Source of the DNA: Planctomycetota bacterium
GTDB taxonomy: Bacteria; Planctomycetota; Planctomycetia; Pirellulales; UBA1268
Direction: 5' to 3'
NCBI GenBank assembly: GCA_018970785.1
Contig: JAGWVR010000023.1
Location: 1-43,574 of the forward strand
DNA: 43,574 bases
Shown here: in pieces, positions 17,028-24,227 of the stretch
Layout of the letters: the number at the start of each line of letters is the position of its first letter
How positions within the stretch are numbered: the first letter of the stretch is position 1
Made by a program: the position numbers and the translations under genes
The notes under the pieces: model-generated
Databases searched by the model: none
What the model was told of the DNA's origin: nothing
What the model saw: only the letters and a program-made list of their open reading frames with translations

Positions 17028-19546
17028 CGGACCTCCGGTGCCGGGGCGGGTTCGGGGAACCGCAGTTCGAGGAGCGACCATCCGTAGCGCCGGAGGTGGA
17101 ACGTGGTCCGCGTTCCGGCCACCTCGACCCGGTCGTCCACGGGGCGGCCGAGGGCGTCGCAGAGCCGCGCCGCCGCCGGCGGGTTCGCCCACTCGAGCGT
17201 GACGTCTCCGCCGCGCCCGGCCGTTTCCACGATCCCGACGACGATCCCCTCGCGCCGCCCCCCGTCGGCGACCGGCTCGATGACGGACAGACGGACGTTG
17301 GCCGGGACGTTCCCCGCCGGTGCCCCCAGTGCCGCCGCCGGATCGGCGGCGAAGGCCACGCCGAGGTCGCTGCCGTGGTCGAGCCCGATGCCGACGGCGA
17401 GCGAAGCCTCGACCTGCGCGCCGGCGGGAAGGATGCAATCGAGCATGTGGGGGCTCGAGCGCAGGTGCCAGGGCAACCCCCCGGTGAGGATCGTGGCGCC
17501 CGATCCTGCCGGTGCCGCCGCCTCGGTGATCTCGAGGAAGTGGGGCGCCGAGAGAAGCGTTCGCTCGGTGATCACCGACTGCGTTGCCTGACTGCGGCGG
17601 AGGTCGACGTCGTCGTTCTCGTTCCAGGCGAACCGGCAGCAGGCGTACGACGCGAACCGCTCCGTCTCGGCGACGCTCGGCTCCGCCGCGAGCCCCTCGA
17701 CGGTGACCGCAAGGCGGACCAGCGGCAGCTGCGGATCGAGTTCGAGACGCTGGACGAAGCGCCCCACCGTCCGCCGGTCGCGATCGAGACGGCCGCGGCT
17801 CTCGATCGCCCCCGGCGACAGCCGGGTGATCGACTCGGCGACCATCGTCGTGTAGCGGGCGCGCTCCAGCGGATCCTCCCACGCGGCGCCCGTCGGCGGG
17901 GGCGGCTTCGTCGTCCGCAGGGCCAGTTGCTGCGTGAGGCGGTTGCCGCGCTCGCCGCTGCGCCGCAGGGAGAGCATCCCGCCGGTCTGCGGATGGACGC
18001 GGACGCGGATACCGTTGCCCTCGAGGATCGTCCGGTCCGACGACGACCGCCGCCGGAACCAGCCCGCCACGCCTCCCGGCCCGCGCGCCGCCCCGCTCCG
18101 CTCCGCCGGCCTCCGTGGCGCACTGGCCGGGGCCAGCAGCTCCCCGAGGGCGCGCCTGTCCGCGGCGAGCCGGCCGGCCTCGTCGCGAGCGCCGGCGAGC
18201 CGGGCCGCCAGCGCCGCGGGGATCGTCGCTGCCGGCGGCAGGACCGGCGGGTAGGAGTCGGGTTCGAGGCTCACCGCGCCCCCGGCGCCGGCGGTGCGGC
18301 GGAAGAACTCCTCGGGGAGCACGAACGTCCCCAGGGCGGTGGTCCAAGACCCGATCCGGCGGAGCAGCCAGAACCATTCGCTCGCGGTGCCGGCGTGGTG
18401 GGCGAAGGTCAGCACGGCAGTGTGGTCGTGATCCATCGCGTCGCCGAGCCGTTCGGGCAGGCGGAGGATGGTGGCGGCGACGCGGGCATCGAGCGGCGGC
18501 TTGGCGACCGCCTCGACGGTTCCGCCGCCCCCTTGCCAGCGGAGCCGGCTGGCGCCCGGATCGGGCAGCGTCGTGCCGTCGAATTGCTGCCACACGGCCC
18601 CCGCGTAGCCGAGCTGCGCCAGCACCTGCGGGAGCAACGGATGCGTTCCCCCGCCGACGCGCGCGAAACACTGCGGCGCCGCGCCGACCACCTCCTGCCA
18701 CGCCCGGCGGCCGCGGAGGAACGACGCCAGGATCGTCTCCGGCGCCCAGCCGTCGAGCGGCTCGTCGTCGTCACGCCCGCCGGCGGGGGCGATGCGTCCG
18801 GCGGCGACGGCCTCACGGAGCCGCGCCGCGAGCGGCGGGTCGCTGGCGGCGAGGTGACGGAGCAGGTCGCCGGTGGCGACCGCCGTCCAGGGCGTCGGGC
18901 TGTCGAACTCGGCGGCCAGCCGCGGTCCGAGCGTGGTCTCGGCCAGCAGCACGAGGTCGAGCAGCCAGACGTCGACCGGATAATAGTGGCCGCGTGCCGC
19001 GGCCAGCGTGGCGAAACCCTCGCCGAGGCGTGCCTGCGCCTCCGCTTCGTCTCCCGCCACCGCCGCCCGGGCCGCCGCGAGGACCGCATCGTCGAGCCCG
19101 CTCCCCGCCAGCGCCGACCCGGAACGCATCCGCCGGGAGAGCAGCTCCATCAGCAGCCAGGCCAGGCCGAGGGCGTGGAAGTCTTCCGCGAGCGGCGCGG
19201 GGGGGGCGGAGCCAATCCCGAGCGCTGCAACGGCCGCTGCGACGATCGCTTCGCGGCCGCGCGTCTGCCGCACCCAGACCGAGCCCGGGGTGACGGTCGC
19301 CGCGAGGCTGGCGGCGATCCGCTCGTCGCAGGCCGGCGGAACGATCCCGAGCAGCGCCGTCCCGTCGTGGGGCGGCACCTCGGCGCTGGCCCAGGTCGGA
19401 GCCCTGCCGACCGCGGCGATCAGCCGGGGATCCCAGGCCGCGGTCCAGGCGGCGAGCAGGTCGGAGGCATCGGCCTCGTCGAGCCACGTCGGGAAGTCCT
19501 CGAGCGAGTGGCAGGGGAGGAAAACGGCGATGCGTTCGATGGCCAT
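17024..19546 (-). CDS. GH38/GH57-like glycoside hydrolase family protein
   Basis: 840 aa from ATG at 19546 (MAIERIAVFLPCHSLEDFPT); the frame stays open 32 codons further but with no conserved-looking sequence. The N-terminal third resembles the deacetylase/alpha-mannosidase barrel: a first strand IAVFLPCHSLEDFP, and later GYAGAVWQQFDGTTLPDPGA and AVLTFAHHAGTASEWFWLL. The C-terminal half (about 500-830) matches the beta-sandwich plan of GH38 enzymes: GIRVRVHPQTGGMLSLRRSG, FAWNENDDVDLRR and SSPHMLDCILPAGAQVEAS. The nucleophile Asp expected in GH38 is not clearly placed, so activity is uncertain. No signal peptide, so probably cytosolic. First gene of a three-gene operon with cmk and plsC; the link with nucleotide and lipid metabolism is unexplained. 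Confidence 0.7.
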   Translation of the reverse strand: MAIERIAVFLPCHSLEDFPTWLDEADASDLLAAWTAAWDPRLIAAVGRAPTWASAEVPPHDGTALLGIVPPACDERIAASLAATVTPGSVWVRQTRGREAIVAAAVAALGIGSAPPAPLAEDFHALGLAWLLMELLSRRMRSGSALAGSGLDDAVLAAARAAVAGDEAEAQARLGEGFATLAAARGHYYPVDVWLLDLVLLAETTLGPRLAAEFDSPTPWTAVATGDLLRHLAASDPPLAARLREAVAAGRIAPAGGRDDDEPLDGWAPETILASFLRGRRAWQEVVGAAPQCFARVGGGTHPLLPQVLAQLGYAGAVWQQFDGTTLPDPGASRLRWQGGGGTVEAVAKPPLDARVAATILRLPERLGDAMDHDHTAVLTFAHHAGTASEWFWLLRRIGSWTTALGTFVLPEEFFRRTAGAGGAVSLEPDSYPPVLPPAATIPAALAARLAGARDEAGRLAADRRALGELLAPASAPRRPAERSGAARGPGGVAGWFRRRSSSDRTILEGNGIRVRVHPQTGGMLSLRRSGERGNRLTQQLALRTTKPPPPTGAAWEDPLERARYTTMVAESITRLSPGAIESRGRLDRDRRTVGRFVQRLELDPQLPLVRLAVTVEGLAAEPSVAETERFASYACCRFAWNENDDVDLRRSQATQSVITERTLLSAPHFLEITEAAAPAGSGATILTGGLPWHLRSSPHMLDCILPAGAQVEASLAVGIGLDHGSDLGVAFAADPAAALGAPAGNVPANVRLSVIEPVADGGRREGIVVGIVETAGRGGDVTLEWANPPAAARLCDALGRPVDDRVEVAGTRTTFHLRRYGWSLLELRFPEPAPAPEVR

Positions 19547-19635
19547 GACCGCTTGAGTGTAATGACGATGGTGACGGTTTTCAGACGCCCGTGGGGGTTG
19601 GATCGGGGTGGCTCGAGGCATGCGGCCGGGCCGGT

Positions 19636-19665
19636 TTGACATCGCGCGAGGGGCGTTCGTAAAGT
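19636..19665 (+). promoter_or_regulatory. Sigma-70-like promoter for the pilus-platform cluster
   Basis: TTGACA at 19636-19641 (a perfect -35) is followed after 18 nt by TAAAGT at 19660-19665 (four of six matches to TATAAT). Transcription would start near 19672, leaving a leader of about 115 nt before ATG 19788. The rest of the 241-nt divergent spacer (19547-19787) shows no other clear signal. Confidence 0.65.
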
Positions 19666-19787
19666 GAATTCGGTGGGGAGTCGATGACCTTCACGGGCCC
19701 GCGCCCCCCGCTCCTCTCGTGCTCTTCATCTCTCCGGTCATCTCTCGGCAGGCCCGTTCCGGACGCCCGCACGGAAATTGAGTCCCC

Positions 19788-22073
19788 ATGGCTGCCAGTC
19801 CTTATGTCTGGGGCATCGACATCGGCAAGTGTGGCCTGAAGGCGCTGCGCTGCCGGGCCGGCGATGACCCGCGGACCCTCGTCGCCGACGCGTTCGACTA
19901 CATCGAATACCCGATGATCCTCACCCAGCCGGAGGCCGATCCGGTCGAGCTGGTGCGGGCGGCGCTCCAGGACTTCATCGGGCGCAACAAACTCCGCGGC
20001 GACAAGGTGGCGGTCTCGGTTCCCGGGCAGTCGGGGTTGGCCAAGTTCATCAAGCTGCCGCCGATCGAAGCCAAGAAGATTCCCGACATCGTCCGCTACG
20101 AAGCCCGTCAGCAGATCCCGTTCCCGCTCGATCAGGTGATCTGGGACTGGCAGCGTCTCGCCGGCGGGATCGAGGAGAGCGGCTTCGTCATCGATGCCGA
20201 GGTGGCCGTCTTCGCCATGAAGAAGGAGCAGGTCGCCAAGGCGCTGGCACCGCTCCAGGCGGCCGACGTCGACGTCGACATCCTCCAGTTGTCGCCGATC
20301 GCCCTGGCCAACATGGTGATCTTCGACCAGCTGCCCGACCCGGCGACCATCGATCCCGACAGCCCACCGGAGTCGGTCGTGCTGGTGTCGATGGGAGTCG
20401 ATTCGACCGACCTGGTGATCACCAACGGGCTGCGGATCTGGCAGCGCAGCATGCCGATCGGGGGCAGCAATTTCACCAAGGCGCTGGTCACGGGGATGAA
20501 GCTGACGTTCGCCAAGGCCGAGCAGCTGAAGCGCAACGCCGTCCGTGCCGAGGACCCGAAGGCGGTGTTCAACGCGATGCGGCCGGTGTTCAACGAATTC
20601 GCGTCGGAACTGCAGCGCTCGCTCAATTACTTCACCGGCTCCGATCGCACCGCCAAGATCGGCAAGGTGCTCCTGCTGGGGAATGCCGCCCGCCTCCGCG
20701 GCCTCTCCGACTTCGTCGGCAAGCAACTCAACCTCGACGTCCAGCGTCTCGACACGTTTCGCGGCCTCGACGGCGCGGCGGTGACGTCGGCGGCCGCCTT
20801 CAAGGAGCACCGGCTGGCGTTCGGCACCGCCTACGGACTCGCCCTCCAGGGGGTCGGTCGCGGCACGGTGGGCACCAACCTGCTCCCCGGGGAAATCCTC
20901 CGGGAAAGGCTCATCGAGTCGAAGAAGCCGTGGGCGGTGGCGGCGATGGTCGGCGTGCTCGCCGCGTCGGCGCTGAGCTTCATCGGCAACTACTCGGCGT
21001 GGACGACCTGGTCGCCGTCGCTCTACGACTCCGCCTTCAAGGCTGCCGACGGGGTCAAGTCGGAGTCGCAGGCGGCGCAGTCCTTCTACGCCGACATGCA
21101 GAAGAAGCAGGAGGACGCGGTCGCCCGGCAGCAGGATTTCGTCAAGTTGCAGGACCGGCGTTTCCAGGTGCTCGACATGCTGCGCAGCGTCGAGTCGATC
21201 CTGCCGCACGACGAACCGGGGGCGATCCCGGAGAACCTCGCCGACCGGCGCGAGCTCCACATCGACTCGATGGACTGCCAGTACTACGCCGACCTCGATA
21301 CCTGGTTTTCAGCGGTCAAGGAAAAGTGGTCGGAGACGCACCCGTCGGAGGACGCCGAAGAGCTCGACGAGGGGGGCAACGCGGCGCCCGCGGCCGAGGG
21401 GAGCGCGGCCCCCGCCGAGGTCCAGGGACCGAAGGGACCGGGCTGGGTGATCCAACTCGTCGGCTACCACTACCACAACGAGGAGCACCATAAACCGGAC
21501 CAAGGGGCGCAGTTCCTCCGCTCCACGATCATCAAGGGGTTGCTCGGCAAGGGAGGCGAGGTCACGGTTTCAGCCGGGCCATTGGCCGGTCAGACCGTGT
21601 CGATCGGCGCTCTCGGCGTCGGGTTCCCGGTGATCGTCTCCTCGTCGCCTCTCAAGCCGGTTCCCAATCCGCTTGCACCCGTCGGAATGCCCGGTGTGCC
21701 GGGGATGGGGGGCATGGCCGGCATGGTGCCCCCCGGTAAGAACGCGCCCCCCGGGATGATGGCTGGTGGTCGGCCGTTCGGCGCCGGCGGTCGGCAGGGG
21801 GGGCGCGGTGCGGGGGCGCCGAAGGCGGGGGGCGAGAACGGCGGTGGACCGGCCGATGCCGGTGATCCCGCGGCCGGTAAGGATCCTGGACCCGGTGACG
21901 GCGGGGAGACTCCCGGCGCCGTCGCCCAGGCCGGTGCCGACGGGCAGGGGCAGCCGCCTGCGGTGTCGCCGATGGTGCGACGGTACGATTTCGTCCTCCA
22001 GTTCGCATGGCAGCCGAAAGTGCCGGGAACCGAGAAACCTGCCGACGAGGCGGAGTCGACGCCAGGCCAGTGA
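19788..22073 (+). CDS. pilM: PilM-PilN-like fusion, type IV pilus inner-membrane platform protein
   Basis: 761 aa, about twice the size of PilM. Residues 1-355 are PilM: actin-like first strand GIDIGKCGLKAL (9-20), VSVPGQSGLAKFIKLP, and the diagnostic VRYEARQQIPFPLDQVIWD (102-120). At about 362-380 the chain reads NLLPGEILRERLIESKK, the start normally seen in separate PilN proteins, followed by one membrane helix (about 382-402) and a helical stretch. This matches PilN topology and implies a natural PilM-PilN fusion. After residue about 525 come an Ala/Pro linker, a small alpha/beta section, and a Gly/Met/Pro-rich tail (GMPGVPGMGGMAGM, about 630-700). PilM/PilN anchor type IV pilus or type II secretion machinery at the inner membrane. 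Promoter at 19636. Confidence 0.88.
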   Translation: MAASPYVWGIDIGKCGLKALRCRAGDDPRTLVADAFDYIEYPMILTQPEADPVELVRAALQDFIGRNKLRGDKVAVSVPGQSGLAKFIKLPPIEAKKIPDIVRYEARQQIPFPLDQVIWDWQRLAGGIEESGFVIDAEVAVFAMKKEQVAKALAPLQAADVDVDILQLSPIALANMVIFDQLPDPATIDPDSPPESVVLVSMGVDSTDLVITNGLRIWQRSMPIGGSNFTKALVTGMKLTFAKAEQLKRNAVRAEDPKAVFNAMRPVFNEFASELQRSLNYFTGSDRTAKIGKVLLLGNAARLRGLSDFVGKQLNLDVQRLDTFRGLDGAAVTSAAAFKEHRLAFGTAYGLALQGVGRGTVGTNLLPGEILRERLIESKKPWAVAAMVGVLAASALSFIGNYSAWTTWSPSLYDSAFKAADGVKSESQAAQSFYADMQKKQEDAVARQQDFVKLQDRRFQVLDMLRSVESILPHDEPGAIPENLADRRELHIDSMDCQYYADLDTWFSAVKEKWSETHPSEDAEELDEGGNAAPAAEGSAAPAEVQGPKGPGWVIQLVGYHYHNEEHHKPDQGAQFLRSTIIKGLLGKGGEVTVSAGPLAGQTVSIGALGVGFPVIVSSSPLKPVPNPLAPVGMPGVPGMGGMAGMVPPGKNAPPGMMAGGRPFGAGGRQGGRGAGAPKAGGENGGGPADAGDPAAGKDPGPGDGGETPGAVAQAGADGQGQPPAVSPMVRRYDFVLQFAWQPKVPGTEKPADEAESTPGQ

Positions 22074-22109
22074 CGGCAGGCGGCCGGCCTGTCTCATCGG
22101 GAAGAGCGT

Positions 22110-22126
22110 TGGGCCGGCCCGGCCCA
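22110..22126 (+). terminator. Short GC hairpin after the PilM-PilN gene
   Basis: TGGGCC at 22110-22115 pairs with GGCCCA at 22121-22126 around a 5-nt loop, 36 nt past the stop. No U-run follows, so it may be a processing or attenuation site only. The rest of the 207-nt spacer (22074-22280) shows no clear promoter or small gene. Confidence 0.25.
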
Positions 22127-22280
22127 GGGGCGCGTACGGCGATGGAAACTTACGGGTGATGACGGGCGCCGGTAGGCGGCGGGCGAAGCGTCGGCGTGCG
22201 GGAGTCCGGGGAGCGGGGATCGGAACGGCAACAGGGGCGTCGTCGCGCAGGGCTGCGTCGCGACGGTGGGAGGGGAGAAG

Positions 22281-24227
22281 ATGGTCCAGGTTCCGGATGC
22301 CGTGCGACCGTTCGTGGACTTTCTCGCGAAGTACCACTTTTGGCTCCTCGTGCCGCTCGTGCCGCTGATCGTGCTGCCGCTGCTCTTGCTGACCAACGGC
22401 CGTCTCGCAGCCGAGATGACCGCCGCCAAGGGGCAGATCGACAGCCGCTTGTCGGCTCTGAAGAGCGTCGAGGCGGTGCAGCCGCATCCCAACGAGCGGT
22501 GGAAGGGGGACATGACCCGCCGCGTGACGCGCGTCCAGCGCGAGACGCTCGCCGAATGGGAGAGCTTCTGGGCGAGCCAGGCGTTTCTCCGCCAGTGGCC
22601 CGCGGAGCTCGGGCCCGACTTCCTCCAGCGCGCCCAGGCCCTGAAGCCGGAAGGCAAGCTCCCACGCCCGCTCCTCGAGCGCTACCAAAACGGCATCCGC
22701 GCGATCGTCCGCAAGCTGCCGGCCCGGATGGGGGCCGACGAGATGATGCCCGACCCCGCCAGCGCGGGCGGCGGTGTCGGACCGGGAATGGCGGGTGCGC
22801 CCGGCTTCGCCGGTGGGGGCGAATACAGCCCTTACTCCCCCGATGCCGCGCAGGGCATGGGGATGGGCATGGGGATGGGCATGGGCGGGATGATGGCCGG
22901 CATGCCCGGCGCCGGCCCGGCCGCCGCCCGCGGTCGCAAGGCCGCGACCGTCCAGTGGAGCCCCACCGACCAGCAGCGGTTGTTCACGTCGTTCTTCTGG
23001 GAGGAGCCGCCGAGCACGAAGAAGGTGGTCCTCGCCCAGGAGGAACTCAACGTCTACGGCCTCCTGTGCGACGTCATCGCCCGGATCAACAAGGGGGCGG
23101 GGGGGTCGTACGACGCACCGATCTCGACCGTCGAACGGCTTGCCGTCGGCTATCCGGCCGTCGATGGCTCGCCGGAGAAGACCACGGCAGGGCGCATGCA
23201 GTCGCCCCGCGGTCGCGGCGGTGCCGGGGGGGACATGTATGGCGGCATGGGCGGAATGATGGGAGGCCCGATGGGATCGTCGGGCTCACCGATGGGGGGC
23301 GGCGAGGGGGGTGACGCGGGCGGGGGTGGCGAAGTGAAGCCGAGTCATCCGCGCTTCCAGGGGCAGGCGGGTGGATTCGGTCCCGGTGCCTACGGCATGG
23401 GTTCGATGGTCGGCATCTCCGACGACTCCGGCGGCGCCGCGCCCGCGGCACCGGCCAACACCGACGACTCGCTTCAGGAATGGATCTACGTCGACGGCGA
23501 CGGCAAGCCGCTGACGGCGGAGCAGGTCAAAGCCGCGTCGGGACAGGTGGCCAGCTTGATGCCGTTCGTGCTCCGGGGGATCGCCGATCAGCGGAAGCTC
23601 GACACGATCCTCATCGAACTGGCTCGGGCCGACGTGCCGATCACGGTTCGCGAAATCCGGATCAATCCCTCGGCTTCGCTGGCCGGAGGAGGCGGGATGT
23701 ATGGCGGCGGGCCGGCGGGGGCGAGTTCGCCGTATTCGCCGGATGCCGGTGGTGGGGCTGGATACGGCATGGCAGGGCCGATGATGGGGATGGGCGCACC
23801 GGGCGCAGGCGGGATGGGGCGTCCCAACGACGTGACGTTCGAGATCGCCGGGACCGTCGCGATCGCGCGGCGCCCGGATCCGAAGGCGCTCGGTATCGAG
23901 GAGGAAGTTGCCGAGCCAGGTGCCGCCGAGCCGGCTGCCGCGGAGCCAGAGCCAACGCCGGCTCCAGCCGATCCGGTCGCTCCAGCCGATCCGGCTGCCG
24001 TGCCAGCCGCCCCGCCGGCAGCGGCGGATCCCAATGCCGCGCCGCCGGATCCCAACGCCGCTCCGGCACCTGCGGCCGCCGAACCGCCGCCACCGCCGCC
24101 ACCGCCGCCGAACGCTGCGGCCGCTCCGCGCCGTTCGATCCGCGAACTCGGCCCCGACTCAGTGGTCAGGCAGCAGATTCACGTGACGACCGGCGCATGG
24201 TCCGATTGCAGGAGGATGGCGACATGA
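22281..24227 (+). CDS. PilO-like bitopic membrane protein with Gly/Met-rich inserts
   Basis: 648 aa from ATG 22281, behind GGGAGGGGAGAAG; a GTG at 22266 is less well placed. A short cytoplasmic start is followed by one membrane helix (about 20-38, WLLVPLVPLIVLPLLLL) and a helical stretch, the topology of PilO. A Gly/Met-rich insert (about 150-215) includes alternating Gly-Met. A second alpha/beta section (about 395-465: EWIYVDGDGKPLTAEQVKAA, DTILIELARADVPITVREIR) fits a PilO-like ferredoxin fold, and another Gly/Met insert follows. The tail is Ala/Pro-rich (about 545-620). The role as PilO partner of the preceding PilM-PilN is inferred from order and topology, not from strong motifs. Stop and next start overlap (ATGA). 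Confidence 0.65.
   Translation: MVQVPDAVRPFVDFLAKYHFWLLVPLVPLIVLPLLLLTNGRLAAEMTAAKGQIDSRLSALKSVEAVQPHPNERWKGDMTRRVTRVQRETLAEWESFWASQAFLRQWPAELGPDFLQRAQALKPEGKLPRPLLERYQNGIRAIVRKLPARMGADEMMPDPASAGGGVGPGMAGAPGFAGGGEYSPYSPDAAQGMGMGMGMGMGGMMAGMPGAGPAAARGRKAATVQWSPTDQQRLFTSFFWEEPPSTKKVVLAQEELNVYGLLCDVIARINKGAGGSYDAPISTVERLAVGYPAVDGSPEKTTAGRMQSPRGRGGAGGDMYGGMGGMMGGPMGSSGSPMGGGEGGDAGGGGEVKPSHPRFQGQAGGFGPGAYGMGSMVGISDDSGGAAPAAPANTDDSLQEWIYVDGDGKPLTAEQVKAASGQVASLMPFVLRGIADQRKLDTILIELARADVPITVREIRINPSASLAGGGGMYGGGPAGASSPYSPDAGGGAGYGMAGPMMGMGAPGAGGMGRPNDVTFEIAGTVAIARRPDPKALGIEEEVAEPGAAEPAAAEPEPTPAPADPVAPADPAAVPAAPPAAADPNAAPPDPNAAPAPAAAEPPPPPPPPPNAAAAPRRSIRELGPDSVVRQQIHVTTGAWSDCRRMAT
22854..22889 (+). 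repeat. 12-nt tandem repeat encoding alternating Gly-Met
   Basis: GGCATGGGGATG occurs at 22854-22865 and 22866-22877, followed by a partial third copy. It encodes Met-Gly-Met-Gly inside the PilO-like protein. The copies are identical in bases, so this looks like a recent slippage expansion, unlike the diverged repeats at 25565. Confidence 0.8.

Noticed and set aside
17096-19639. An 847-codon plus-strand frame opposite the GH38-like gene
   Set aside because: Shadow frame with Arg/Gly/Asp-rich composition; the minus-strand gene has coupled overlaps with cmk.
22074-22280. A possible riboswitch or small gene between the PilM-PilN and PilO-like genes
   Set aside because: Only a short hairpin was seen; no known riboswitch core and no frame with start, ribosome site and plausible composition.
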